From positions 19,551 through 38,234 of the forward strand of contig DJRM01000115.1 of assembly GCA_002440085.1 (NCBI GenBank): 18,684 nucleotides of DNA, given 5' to 3'. Position numbers and translations under genes: made by a program. The notes beneath the pieces were generated by a model, which was not told where the DNA came from, made no database searches, and saw only the letters and a program-made list of their open reading frames with translations. The DNA is from Bacteroidales bacterium UBA6360 (GTDB lineage Bacteria > Bacteroidota > Bacteroidia > Bacteroidales > UBA932). The first letter of the stretch is position 1. Each line of letters starts with the position of its first letter. Shown one piece after another: positions 5,947-14,531 of this stretch.

Positions 5947-8847
5947 ATGAAGCGATTCTTTTTGATTGCGGCGACGGTGATTGCCGCGCTCGTTTCGTCC
6001 TCCTGTGCGAAAGAGTATGAGACGGTCAAGAACGATCCGATGCACACGCGGATCTACACGCTCGACAACGGCCTGAAGGTCTATATGAGCGTCAACAAGG
6101 AAACTCCGAGAATCCAGACCTACATCGCGGTCAAGGTCGGAGGTAAGAACGATCCGGCTGAGACTACCGGACTTGCGCATTATTTCGAGCACCTCATGTT
6201 CAAGGGAACGGAGCGGTTCGGAACAAGCGACTACGCGGCGGAGAAGCCTATGCTCGATGAAATAGAGAACCTTTTTGAGGTTTACAGAAAGACCGTCGAC
6301 GAGGCGGAGAGGGCTGCGATTTATCACAGGATAGACTCCATCAGCTACGAGGCGTCGAAGATTGCGATTCCAAACGAATATGACAAGCTCATGTCGATGA
6401 TCGGCGCCGACGGAACCAACGCGTTCACCTCCACCGACGAGACCGTGTATGTCGAGAACATCCCGTCAAATCAGATTGAGAATTGGGCAAAGATTCAGGC
6501 AGACCGCTTCCAGCACCCGGTAATCCGCGGATTCCATACGGAGCTTGAGACAATTTATGAGGAAAAGAACATGTCCCTCACGAAGGACAACAGGAAGATG
6601 TACGAGGCAGTGCTTGCCGCGCTCTTCCCTCACCACCCTTATGGAACCCAGACTGTCCTCGGCACTCAGGAGCATCTGAAGAACCCGTCAATCACAAATG
6701 TGAAGGCCTACCACAAGACCTGGTATGTGCCGAACAATATGGCAATCTGCCTCTCCGGAGACTTTGATCCGGATGAGATGATCTCCATAATAAAGAAGTA
6801 TTTCGGAGGCATGCAGCCGAATCCCGGGCTGCCTAAGCTTGAGTTTGAGCCTGAGGCTCCGATTACGACTCCGGAAGTTCGTGACGTCTACGGACTTGAG
6901 TCGGAGTATGTCTACCTTGCCTGGAGACTGCCTGCTGCCGCAGACAAGTCAAACGACGTCGCGGATATTGCCTCGTCGATAGTCTATAACGGCAAGGCCG
7001 GAATGCTTGACCTTAACGTGAACCAGCAGCAGAAGGTGCTCGCTTCATACGGATTCAGCAACAATATGCCGGACTACGGAATGTTTCTGATGGTCGGTTA
7101 TCCGAAGCAGGGCCAGACACTTGAGCAGGTTCGTGAGGTGCTCCTCGACCAGGTCGCGAAGCTTCGCGCGGGTGACTTCGACGAGGAACTCATAAAGGCC
7201 TCTGTCAACAACTTCCGGAAGGACTGCATGGCGGGTCTTGAGGACAACGACCAGAGGGCTATGAGCTATGTCAATGCATTCATTGACGGCGAGGACTGGG
7301 CAGACTGCGTGGCCAAGATTGACCGCTGTTCTAAGGTGACAAAGGAAGACGTCGTTGCCTGGGCTAACGAATATCTCGGTGCTGACAACTATGTGGTAAT
7401 TAACAAGAGGCAGGGCGAGGACAAGACCGTAAAGAAGATCTCCGCTCCGAAGATTACCCCTATCGTCACCAACCGCGACCGCCAGTCGGAATTCCTTGCG
7501 GAGGTTCAGAACACTGAAGTCAAGCCGATTGAGCCTGTTTTCGTGGATTTCAGCAAGGAAATGTCCACATTTTCGGAGGCAGATGGCGTCGATGTACTCT
7601 ACAAAAAGAATGAGACTAACGGACTGTTCAACCTCGAATATGTATTCGACATCAACCGTGAACAGGATCCTGAACTTTCGTTTGCGCTGAACTATCTTTC
7701 CTACCTCGGCACGGCAACCAAGAGTCACGACGAGATTGCGAAGGAACTCTATGACCTCGCGGCAGATTATAATGTATACGTCGGAAACACAAGAACATAC
7801 GTCACAATGGAAGGACTCGGGGACTCGATGAAAGACGTGATGGCAATTGTCGAGGACGTGATCTACAACGCGCAGGGCGACGAGACCATTCTTGAAGGTC
7901 TCAAGGCAGATATGCTCAAGGACCGCGCCGACAGCAAGCTCAACCAGCAGAGCTGTTTCCGTGCCCTTCAGAGGTACGCGCTCATGGGCGGTGATGCCAT
8001 TCGCCGCAGCACTCTCTCCAACGAGAGGATTCTTTCCCTTACCTCGGACGAGTTGCTTGCCAAGGTACGCGGACTTTTCGACAAGAAGCATGAGGTTGTC
8101 TATTACGGACCGGATTCAGAGAAGGCTCTCAAGGCAGCTCTTGCCGATGTTCATGTGAAGGGCAAGGCTCTTGAGGAAACGAAACTCCAGTGGCCTGTCT
8201 ATCAGACGACAGCGGACAACTCTGTGGTGATGGCGCAGTATGACGCCAAGCAGCTCTACTACATCCAGTACTCATGCGACGGACGTCAGTTCACACCGGC
8301 TTCAGAAGCAGGCATCGACCTATATAACAGCTACTTCGGCGGCGGAATGAACAGCATCGTGTTCCAGGAGATGCGCGAGGCGCGCGGCCTTGCATACTCG
8401 GCATGGGCATCGCTGATTTCTCCGTACTATCGTGACGGCAAGTACTACTACATGGCTTTCATCGCCACCCAGAACGACAAGATGAAACAGGCCGTTGAGG
8501 CGTTCGATGACATCATCAACAATCTTCCGGAGTCGGAGGCTGCCTTCAGCATAGCGAAGGAGGCTCTCATCGCGAACCTGCGTACCTCACGCACAATCGG
8601 AATGGGCGTTCTGAACAGCTATATCAACTGCCGCGACCTTGGCCTTTCCGAGCCTCTTGACAAGGAAATTTTCGATGCCCTTCAGAACATGACCCTCGAA
8701 GACGTGAAGGCGGTTCAGGCCGAGTGGGTGAAGAACCGTCGCTACACCTACGCCATCCTCGGCGACATCAAGGATCTTGACAAGAAGTTCCTCGCCACCC
8801 TTGGACCGGTGAGGGTCGTTTCGCTTGAAGAAATCTTCGGCTACTAG
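5947..8847 (+). CDS. M16 family zinc metallopeptidase, two-domain, lipoprotein
   Basis: With the ATG at 5947 the product is 966 residues. I chose this start over the in-frame ATG at 5908 because it opens a clear lipoprotein signal, a basic start plus hydrophobic core ending in LVSSSC (C20). The first M16 half has the inverted zinc motif HYFEH (H78, E81, H82), and the downstream ELETIYEEKN supplies the third ligand, probably E206. H82-to-E206 spacing is well above the usual ~77, owing to an inserted mostly helical stretch at about residues 105-150. The second half (about 530 onward) ends with the substrate-clamping motif YFGGGMNSIVFQEMREARGLAYSA typical of M16 C-domains. It is likely an envelope-anchored peptidase that degrades peptides inside a clamshell cavity. 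It is a single-gene unit ending in a strong terminator. Confidence 0.93.
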   Translation: MKRFFLIAATVIAALVSSSCAKEYETVKNDPMHTRIYTLDNGLKVYMSVNKETPRIQTYIAVKVGGKNDPAETTGLAHYFEHLMFKGTERFGTSDYAAEKPMLDEIENLFEVYRKTVDEAERAAIYHRIDSISYEASKIAIPNEYDKLMSMIGADGTNAFTSTDETVYVENIPSNQIENWAKIQADRFQHPVIRGFHTELETIYEEKNMSLTKDNRKMYEAVLAALFPHHPYGTQTVLGTQEHLKNPSITNVKAYHKTWYVPNNMAICLSGDFDPDEMISIIKKYFGGMQPNPGLPKLEFEPEAPITTPEVRDVYGLESEYVYLAWRLPAAADKSNDVADIASSIVYNGKAGMLDLNVNQQQKVLASYGFSNNMPDYGMFLMVGYPKQGQTLEQVREVLLDQVAKLRAGDFDEELIKASVNNFRKDCMAGLEDNDQRAMSYVNAFIDGEDWADCVAKIDRCSKVTKEDVVAWANEYLGADNYVVINKRQGEDKTVKKISAPKITPIVTNRDRQSEFLAEVQNTEVKPIEPVFVDFSKEMSTFSEADGVDVLYKKNETNGLFNLEYVFDINREQDPELSFALNYLSYLGTATKSHDEIAKELYDLAADYNVYVGNTRTYVTMEGLGDSMKDVMAIVEDVIYNAQGDETILEGLKADMLKDRADSKLNQQSCFRALQRYALMGGDAIRRSTLSNERILSLTSDELLAKVRGLFDKKHEVVYYGPDSEKALKAALADVHVKGKALEETKLQWPVYQTTADNSVVMAQYDAKQLYYIQYSCDGRQFTPASEAGIDLYNSYFGGGMNSIVFQEMREARGLAYSAWASLISPYYRDGKYYYMAFIATQNDKMKQAVEAFDDIINNLPESEAAFSIAKEALIANLRTSRTIGMGVLNSYINCRDLGLSEPLDKEIFDALQNMTLEDVKAVQAEWVKNRRYTYAILGDIKDLDKKFLATLGPVRVVSLEEIFGY

Positions 8848-8932
8848 GACGGGCGAATCTGAGATCGGCTTACACTCCATCTCGCATATTCATCCTCCTG
8901 TCACAGTTTTTTACTGGTTTAACTTTATAAGA

Positions 8933-8972
8933 ATCAGGGCATTTCGTGCAAACGGAATGCCCTGATCCCTTT
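8933..8972 (+). terminator. Intrinsic terminator after the M16 gene (GCAA loop)
   Basis: A 15-bp stem with one wobble (8933-8947 with 8952-8966) is capped by GCAA, a GNRA-type tetraloop, and followed by CCCTTTT. It separates the M16 gene from the fimbrial locus. Confidence 0.88.
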
Positions 8973-8974
8973 TC

Positions 8975-8993
8975 TTGAAAAACTTGTTTTCAA
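8975..8993 (+). other. Second small inverted repeat after the terminator
   Basis: TTGAAAA (8975-8981) and TTTTCAA (8987-8993) form a 7-bp AT-rich stem with a 5-nt loop. It could be a back-up terminator or an operator-like site just upstream of the fimbrial promoter. Nothing else in 8848-9101 looks coding. Confidence 0.3.
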
Positions 8994-9023
8994 AAAAAAC
9001 TACGAAAGTTCGAAAAAAATGCT

Positions 9024-9031
9024 TAACTTTG
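9024..9031 (+). promoter_or_regulatory. -7 box (TAACTTTG) of the fimbrial operon
   Basis: An exact TAnnTTTG box, followed by C as is common in the group, lies 70-90 nt before the first fimbrial gene and just after a strong terminator. No TTG is seen at -33 spacing, which may mean activator dependence. Confidence 0.55.
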
Positions 9032-9101
9032 CGCCCGTTTATTCCATTTAAACAATTAACCGAAACTTTGTCCTCATAGGATAAAACCTAAAAATCTGCA
9101 A

Positions 9102-9965
9102 GTGAGAGGAGCAGAACGATATATGGCAGCGGTTATAGTGACCCTGCTGTTGGCGTCATTAGCGCTTCCGGCCCAATCAAACATGGGCGGGCGTTCGGGC
9201 GTTGCCGATGCTGGCAGGGTGGTTGGCATTGATCGATGTGCGTTCCGCGTAAATGCTCTGGAGCTGCTCTGTACCGTTCCGAATGTAAATGCTGAATTTG
9301 ACTTGTCCTCCTCGCCTTACAACAGGATGTCGTTGGGGCTTACCATGAAATACAACTGGAACACGTGGCACAATGTTCCGCCGGAACTTGCCTTCAACAT
9401 GTTTGAGCTGCGTCCGGAATTTCGGTGGTGGTTTCGCATGAAACCGAAGGAAAATGCTGAGGCGAAGGAAAGGGCTTTCTTTGTCGGAGCATACGCCCAT
9501 GGAGGTACATATTCCATAAAACCTGGTACATACGGCATTCAGGGGCCGATTTTCGGAATAGGCGCACTTTTCGGATATGACATTCCTCTCTACACCTACC
9601 GGCATTTTGCAATTGACTTCGAACTCGGCATTGCGGCCGGATTTGGCGTGACATCGTACGATTCGTTCGCGATGAACCGCAGCGGTTCGGACTATGTCAT
9701 TGTTCCGGAGCGTTCCCGGAGGCTGCACCTCTGCCCGTTTCCCGTGGTGTCGGAATTAAAGGCCTGCTTCGTCTTCAGAACGCTGTCAATCAAGGACAAA
9801 TACAAGAAAGTTGATGCCCAGAAGATGATTCTGAAGCAGGAAAGGGAGGACGCGAAACAGGCGGCGAAAGAAAAACGGGACGAGGAGAAAAGGTTGAGGA
9901 AAGAGGCGCGCAAGGCAAAGAAAAATGGCACGGCTTCAAAAGATGAGGGAGGGAATGGCGAATGA
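9102..9965 (+). CDS. DUF3575 family protein with long charged C-terminal tail
   Basis: This 287-residue exported protein opens the fimbrial operon. The start is either GTG 9102 or ATG 9123. I prefer GTG because MRGAERY supplies the positive charge of a signal peptide, whose hydrophobic core ends near LPAQS. Residues ~45-228 match the DUF3575 pattern: FRVNALELL near the start, FELRPEFRWWF in the middle, then glycine- and aromatic-rich strands, read here as a small outer-membrane barrel fold. After ~residue 230 comes a ~55-residue tail almost entirely Lys, Arg, Glu, Asp and Ala, predicted helical, which the second DUF3575 protein of this locus lacks. The tail would face the periplasm if the barrel is conventional. 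It overlaps the next gene by ATGA, implying translational coupling. DUF3575 genes recur in Bacteroidales fimbrial loci, but their role is not established. Confidence 0.82.
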   Translation: MRGAERYMAAVIVTLLLASLALPAQSNMGGRSGVADAGRVVGIDRCAFRVNALELLCTVPNVNAEFDLSSSPYNRMSLGLTMKYNWNTWHNVPPELAFNMFELRPEFRWWFRMKPKENAEAKERAFFVGAYAHGGTYSIKPGTYGIQGPIFGIGALFGYDIPLYTYRHFAIDFELGIAAGFGVTSYDSFAMNRSGSDYVIVPERSRRLHLCPFPVVSELKACFVFRTLSIKDKYKKVDAQKMILKQEREDAKQAAKEKRDEEKRLRKEARKAKKNGTASKDEGGNGE

Positions 9966-11002
9966 GAAAGTTGATGTCTGCGCTTGCGTGTTGCATAATT
10001 GTTTCCTCTTGCGTGATGCTTGACTTGAAGACGGCGGAAACTTCCGATGCCTCTAAGATTGAGTTTGCTGTCGAATGGGGCGGCGTCTCTGAAGTGGAAC
10101 GCCCGGACACTGTCTTCATTGCCATGAACCATTTGCCGGACGCGATACGCTATGCCTTCGAACTGGATGCTTCAGGGAACTATCTTCCTGACAATGACCA
10201 TGACAGTTCTGCCGTTTACGGAAATTACATCATACTTGCCTACACCCGTGACCGTGAAAATTATGATTTTTCGGGTCCGGACGCTTTCATGTCAGATCCT
10301 AAGGTGTCGATGCTGGACTTCAAGGTGCGCCTGAAAGATTTGCCGCAGGATGAACTGGATGGGCTCCGTCAGGGGTCCCGGTTTGATTTAAATGCTGCCT
10401 ACCGCTTTGTGCGCCATTCGGCTCCTCTCTGGTGCGCTTCTCAGAAGGGAGACGTTTCGGACACGCGTGAGAATCTTTTCAACTTCACCATGCGTCAGAT
10501 GCTCCAGGACATCACCTTCACGGTGGACCTCGTGCCGGAAGCCGGAGTTGACATAGTTTCAGTCGTCGCTGAGATTTCAGGGGTTCCAACCGGTTTTAAC
10601 CTGCTGACTGGTGCCGTTGATATGGAGGACATGGCGCGTGTGGTTTTCCGGATGTCACAATCGGGAGAGCGGTATGAGGGCACGGTTGGCGTACCGGGTC
10701 TTTTCCCGTCGGAGAATGTCAATCTGTACTCGGGCCCCGGCATAATGTGCCTTGCCGTGACGGCGGAAAAGGATGGGGCGCGGAAAGTGCTGCGCCCGGC
10801 AATAAATATTGGCGACCTGATAACTTCAGCATCGCTTATGGAACGCATCCCGGGCACGGACGGTTACAGAATTTCTCGAAGTTCTGCCGTTCTTGAGGTT
10901 CCGGTGCCGCTGACTATAGGAGCCGGGAGCTTCCGTTCGTCGGACTCGGGTGGCAGTGTCGAGGGTTGGTTTGACAGTGACAATATAGACGTTGAGATAT
11001 AG
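9962..11002 (+). CDS. DUF5119-like lipoprotein, possible pilus anchor or accessory subunit
   Basis: This is a 346-residue lipoprotein with signal peptide and lipobox VSSC (C17). It starts at the ATG that overlaps the preceding stop codon. The body fits DUF5119, a Bacteroidales family found beside fimbrillins and related to the FimB/Mfa2 anchor group. Recognisable pieces are FAVEWGG after the lipid site, a segment with FNFTMRQMLQDITFTVDLV, and ISGVPTGFNLLTG, which is typical of anchor-like fimbrial lipoproteins. Its position before the pilins suggests the base or anchor of the fimbria at the outer membrane. It has no obvious C-terminal donor strand with the PWxxGG ending seen in the next two genes, consistent with a terminal subunit. 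The family name is less certain than the lipoprotein and fimbrial role. Confidence 0.72.
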   Translation: MRKLMSALACCIIVSSCVMLDLKTAETSDASKIEFAVEWGGVSEVERPDTVFIAMNHLPDAIRYAFELDASGNYLPDNDHDSSAVYGNYIILAYTRDRENYDFSGPDAFMSDPKVSMLDFKVRLKDLPQDELDGLRQGSRFDLNAAYRFVRHSAPLWCASQKGDVSDTRENLFNFTMRQMLQDITFTVDLVPEAGVDIVSVVAEISGVPTGFNLLTGAVDMEDMARVVFRMSQSGERYEGTVGVPGLFPSENVNLYSGPGIMCLAVTAEKDGARKVLRPAINIGDLITSASLMERIPGTDGYRISRSSAVLEVPVPLTIGAGSFRSSDSGGSVEGWFDSDNIDVEI

Positions 11003-11003
11003 T

Positions 11004-12203
11004 TTGAAGAAGAATGTGCTCATATTGCTTTCGATGCTCATGCTGACCTCCTGCACCGACAAGTCATGGCGCGGTGTGTCGGGTGGCGACTCTGATGACG
11101 ATGACTCCCGTATGCCAGTCCTTATCGGAATGGGAGACGGTGTCTCGTACACGAAAGGGACCGGAGCCGTGGACGACAATGACGGGCGTGAGTGGAGAGA
11201 CGTGGATGTATACGTCTATGCTTTCCGGAAAGATGCCCCTTTCACCGAACCGGCCGTTTCGGGCGACGACTGTCTTATTGACGGCACTGTTGACGATTCC
11301 GGAAACTTGGCGGGCCGCAGGGCAACTTACAGCAGTACGGACGAATACCTCATCTGGGCGGATTCCAACGAAGAAATCTACTATCCACAGGGAAAGACGA
11401 ACTACGATTTTTATGCCTATTACATTGATGACATGAGCATTCCTCGCGCTTCGATTGAGCGATCACACGATAGAATCAGTTTCCCTGTGACCATTGACGG
11501 AAGCACGGATCTGATGACCGGAAGAGCCGTGGTCTCAGATGCATCGTTCAGGAACTCGAATTTTTCCGCAGAGGAGAAGGAAATGTTGAAGAGATATGCC
11601 TTCAGTTCATACACCGCCAAGCGCGGAATCACGCCTATGCTGGAGTTTCGCCATCATCTGACGCGGATCCGCTTCGAGATGTATCCTGCCGCGGACATGT
11701 CAAATACGGTGATAATCAATTCTATAAAAGTGAAGGCCAAGACCACCGGAACTTTTGTCGCCGTCAGTCGTGACGATGCCGCCACCGGCGTTGACTTCCC
11801 GTCCACATCGACCATGGACTGGCTCGAACTTGCGGAAGCGGACGGAAGCCCGCTGAAACAGGACGAATACCACACTACAGACAAAAAAGAAGAGGTCGAT
11901 TTTAGCAAACCTCTCTATGAACGCCCGCATGTTCAGGTGGGCGGTTCGCTGCTGCTCTCTCCGGATGCGGAGTACGAGGTTGAGCTCGGTCTAAAGGAAC
12001 TTAAGGGGATTGGACATACCGGCAAGACACCGTTCTCGATAAGTAGAGACGGAGGATTCAAGGCCGGACATCAGTATGTCGTGAGATTAGGCATATATGG
12101 GATGATGGAAATCCGTCCCGTTGTGGAGATTGAGCCGTGGGGCACGGGGGGACGCATCACGGTGGATGAGGAGGACGATTTTGAGGCCACGTATGGGAGT
12201 TGA
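11004..12203 (+). CDS. Fimbrillin family lipoprotein (Mfa1/FimA-like), first pilin
   Basis: This ~399-residue type V pilin-like lipoprotein has the signal MKKNVLILLSMLMLTSC with lipobox LTSC. The frame has no usable ATG: a stop lies at 10986-10988 and the first ATG is inside the signal peptide. The start is therefore TTG, either 11004 (chosen, 1 nt after the previous stop) or 10992 (overlapping it). After the lipid site there is an acidic patch SDDDD, then a beta strand (MPVLIGMG) and the basic site YTKG, where pilin processing could occur. Fimbrillin hallmarks follow: YYPQGKTNYDFYAYY, LEFRHHLTRIRFEM, FKAGHQYVVRLGIYG, and the C-terminal strand EPWGTGGRITV. It could be a minor or adaptor pilin rather than the main stalk, given the long acidic linker and inefficient TTG start. 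Confidence 0.85.
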   Translation: MKKNVLILLSMLMLTSCTDKSWRGVSGGDSDDDDSRMPVLIGMGDGVSYTKGTGAVDDNDGREWRDVDVYVYAFRKDAPFTEPAVSGDDCLIDGTVDDSGNLAGRRATYSSTDEYLIWADSNEEIYYPQGKTNYDFYAYYIDDMSIPRASIERSHDRISFPVTIDGSTDLMTGRAVVSDASFRNSNFSAEEKEMLKRYAFSSYTAKRGITPMLEFRHHLTRIRFEMYPAADMSNTVIINSIKVKAKTTGTFVAVSRDDAATGVDFPSTSTMDWLELAEADGSPLKQDEYHTTDKKEEVDFSKPLYERPHVQVGGSLLLSPDAEYEVELGLKELKGIGHTGKTPFSISRDGGFKAGHQYVVRLGIYGMMEIRPVVEIEPWGTGGRITVDEEDDFEATYGS

Positions 12204-12240
12204 GAACCCATCGCCATGGATGAGGAACAGATACAGATGA

Positions 12241-12258
12241 TATATTTTGACAAATATA
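12241..12258 (+). promoter_or_regulatory. AT-only inverted repeat / possible internal promoter before the second pilin
   Basis: TATATTT (12241-12247) and AAATATA (12252-12258) are separated by TGAC. The left arm includes a near -7 box (TA, three bases, TTTTG-like). The whole 12236-12297 stretch is extremely A/T-rich, unlike the surrounding coding DNA. No -33 TTG is visible, so the promoter call is tentative. Confidence 0.3.
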
Positions 12259-12297
12259 TATTTATTAACAAAATTATTTTATAAACCTTAAACACAA

Positions 12298-13452
12298 ATG
12301 GTTATGAAAAAGTATCATTTATTTGCAGCAGTTGCGGCCATCGCATCGTTGGCAGCCTGCTCGAAGTCGTCTGTGACGGCTGTTGAAACTGAAGACGGCG
12401 CTCCTGTGCCTGTGCAGTTCGGGGTTGGCTCACCGATGGATGTCCGCGTGAAGTCTGTCGGTTCTGTCGGCGGAACCGAGGCTCAGGGCAATGTCTGGAA
12501 CGGACAGGAGCTCAAAATCTACGGATTTGAAAGGTCTGTTACGGACTTCACTTCGCCCGCTTTCATCGACAATGTTTCTGCAATTGCTCCAGTCGGCGAG
12601 CAGAAGGGTGTTCTGTCAGTGAGCAACGCGGCTGCCGGCAATGAGCCGTTCTACTATGAGTCAGGTTTCTGCTACGACTTCTACGGCTATTTCACCGATG
12701 ACGCCACACCGGCTGAGACTGAGCCTGTGAAGACAGCTGAGGGAATCTCAGTTCCATTCACGATTGACGGTTCTCAGGATCTTATGATTGCCAAGGCAGA
12801 CCAGCAGACAGACATTGACGCTGCCGGTGCAGGTGACAAGGTTAAGGAGGATCGTGCCTACAGCGCATACGCGGCACGTCGCGGAGTGCAGCCGACGCTT
12901 TCTTTCAAGCATCTGCTCACAAGGTTCACCTTCAAGATTGTTGCAGGCTCGGCGTCCGCTAACGATATCAGCGTTGACAAAATCTCGCTCGTGTCCAAGA
13001 CCAGCGGCAACATTGTTGTCGTAGGAGGCGAGAGGGGCCTTGCCAACATAGATGAAACCACAGCGGAACTGTTCCTTCAGCAGCGCGGTGCAAATGACTC
13101 CATGGAAGCCTTCACTCCGGTAAAGACAGAAGAGTGGGTAGAAGATCGCAGCAATGCCGTTTCTGTGGGCGAGAGCCTTATGGTAATTCCTGCCGAGGAT
13201 TATCTTCTCACGATTTATATGAGCAAGGATGGTTCTGCAACGGAAGTTAAGCCTACCACGACATCCCTCAATATCACTAAAGTCACTGACGCTCCGGAAG
13301 GTGCAACTGCGTTTGAGGCAGGCTACTCATATGAGGTTACTGCTGTCATCTACGGACTTGAAAAAGTTGAGATCACGGCTGCTCTTGAGCCATGGAAGGA
13401 CGGCGGTCACGCTACCATCGACCCTGACGAAGAATGGGCTGAATCGCTTTAA
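12298..13452 (+). CDS. Fimbrillin family lipoprotein, candidate major stalk pilin
   Basis: This 384-residue protein starts at ATG 12298 in an A-rich context; ATG 12304 is a near alternative. Its lipobox is LAAC (C21). The short strand PVPVQFGV and basic residues R50 and K52 follow, where an arginine- or lysine-specific protease could remove the N-terminal strand, as described for type V pilins. Core fimbrillin motifs are YYESGFCYDFYGYF, LSFKHLLTRFTFKI, FEAGYSYEVTAVIYG, and the C-terminal donor-strand ending LEPWKDGGHATID. I favour the main stalk role because it has its own AT-rich leader and regular use of common codons, and both polymerisation ends look complete. These are indirect arguments. 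It is followed after 12 nt by another pilin gene. Confidence 0.88.
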   Translation: MVMKKYHLFAAVAAIASLAACSKSSVTAVETEDGAPVPVQFGVGSPMDVRVKSVGSVGGTEAQGNVWNGQELKIYGFERSVTDFTSPAFIDNVSAIAPVGEQKGVLSVSNAAAGNEPFYYESGFCYDFYGYFTDDATPAETEPVKTAEGISVPFTIDGSQDLMIAKADQQTDIDAAGAGDKVKEDRAYSAYAARRGVQPTLSFKHLLTRFTFKIVAGSASANDISVDKISLVSKTSGNIVVVGGERGLANIDETTAELFLQQRGANDSMEAFTPVKTEEWVEDRSNAVSVGESLMVIPAEDYLLTIYMSKDGSATEVKPTTTSLNITKVTDAPEGATAFEAGYSYEVTAVIYGLEKVEITAALEPWKDGGHATIDPDEEWAESL

Positions 13453-13464
13453 ATACTGGGAGTT

Positions 13465-14517
13465 ATGAAAAGATTAACATACATTTCGCTGCTCGTCCTT
13501 GCCGTTTCATGCGGCAAGGCGACTCCGGCAACGGATGCCGATGCCTGGGTGAATGACGAGACACAAAGGGTTCCGGTGCTTTTCAGCACTTCGAAGGCTG
13601 AGTCCGCAAAGACAAAGGCCATTCAGTACGGCCCGATTTCAGGCAGTGTGATGAATACGCTTGATGTCGGAGTCATCGGCGTTGCCGAAAAGGAGGTCGA
13701 TTCGACACCGGTCACTTGGGGCACTGACACAGAGAACACAATACTCATCGACAATCGCAAGGTTACGACTTCTGCAACCGGCGCCATCACGTTCTCTCCG
13801 GCGATCTACTACCCGTATAGGAATCAGTATGCCTACACATTCTACAGCTACTATCCGTATACCAACGCCGGTGGCGAAGCCGCGACGCTGACAGATGGTG
13901 CCTACAGCATCACCTACGATCTCGGAAATACGGACATTCTCTGGGCAAAATCCGCTGCGGAGGACTATAACGGCATTCTTGGCTTCAACGCCGCATACTG
14001 CCGTGCCGTGAAGAAGGATAACCTTCAATCAGAGAAATTTCCGAAACTGCAGTACAATCACCTGCTTACGGCTCTCGTTTTTCGCGTTGTGGGCAAGGAG
14101 GAAAGCATTGATAACTACGGCGTTTCTGTGACGGGGCTCCAGCTCACGAACACCTACACTTCAGCGACGCTCTGCGTCGCCGACAGCTTTGGTGAAAAGA
14201 CCGGTGTGCTTACGGGCAGCGGAAACGGCAGCATCGGATATGCTGACCTTGACGTCGACGTGACTGCCACGGAGGCTGATATCTGCACGATTATGGCCGT
14301 GCCTGCAGGACGCTATACGGCAGATTTGATCGTCTCTGTAGGAGGAAAGTCGAACTTGCTTAATCTGAAAATAGGAAATGGTTCTACAGAGTATCAGGCC
14401 GGCTATATCTACTATTTCACGGTGACTGTAAACAATCCTGAGTCTGTCACCATTGTCGAGACTGGACTGACGGAGTGGAAGCCGGGAACTAATCCTACTC
14501 CAGGTACCGAAATCTAA
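13465..14517 (+). CDS. Fimbrillin family lipoprotein, candidate tip or minor pilin
   Basis: This 350-residue lipoprotein has the short signal MKRLTYISLLVLAVSC, with the lipid Cys at 16. The strand RVPVLFSTS and the basic site AKTKA (K49, K51) fit the pilin-activation pattern. Fimbrillin core features are ITFSPAIYYPYRNQYAYTFYSYYPY, LQYNHLLTALVFRV, and YQAGYIYYFTVTV. The C-terminus differs from the two preceding pilins: after LTEWKPG it runs into a short proline-, threonine- and glycine-rich end and lacks the GGxxT strand. That is what one might expect of a subunit that does not donate a strand in the same way, so a tip or terminator role is possible. It starts 12 nt after the previous gene and is followed by a hairpin. 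Confidence 0.83.
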   Translation: MKRLTYISLLVLAVSCGKATPATDADAWVNDETQRVPVLFSTSKAESAKTKAIQYGPISGSVMNTLDVGVIGVAEKEVDSTPVTWGTDTENTILIDNRKVTTSATGAITFSPAIYYPYRNQYAYTFYSYYPYTNAGGEAATLTDGAYSITYDLGNTDILWAKSAAEDYNGILGFNAAYCRAVKKDNLQSEKFPKLQYNHLLTALVFRVVGKEESIDNYGVSVTGLQLTNTYTSATLCVADSFGEKTGVLTGSGNGSIGYADLDVDVTATEADICTIMAVPAGRYTADLIVSVGGKSNLLNLKIGNGSTEYQAGYIYYFTVTVNNPESVTIVETGLTEWKPGTNPTPGTEI

Positions 14518-14531
14518 GGCGTGACACCTAA

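Noticed and set aside
7045..8091. Minus-strand open frame of 348 codons
   Set aside because: It lies inside the M16 gene on the opposite strand and reads as a complement shadow.
3392..8847. M64 or M16 peptidase as the pilin-processing enzyme of the fimbrial locus
   Set aside because: Both are separated from the locus by terminators or other genes, and type V pilin activation is known from Arg/Lys-specific cysteine proteases, not these metallopeptidase families.
8933..8993. Riboswitch upstream of the fimbrial operon
   Set aside because: The structure is a plain terminator plus a small AT-rich repeat, and it lies before the -7 box rather than in the transcribed leader.
12241..12297. Invertible (phase-variable) promoter before the pilin
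   Set aside because: The only inverted repeat is short, AT-only and closely spaced (4-nt loop), not two arms flanking a promoter segment, and no site-specific recombinase is nearby.
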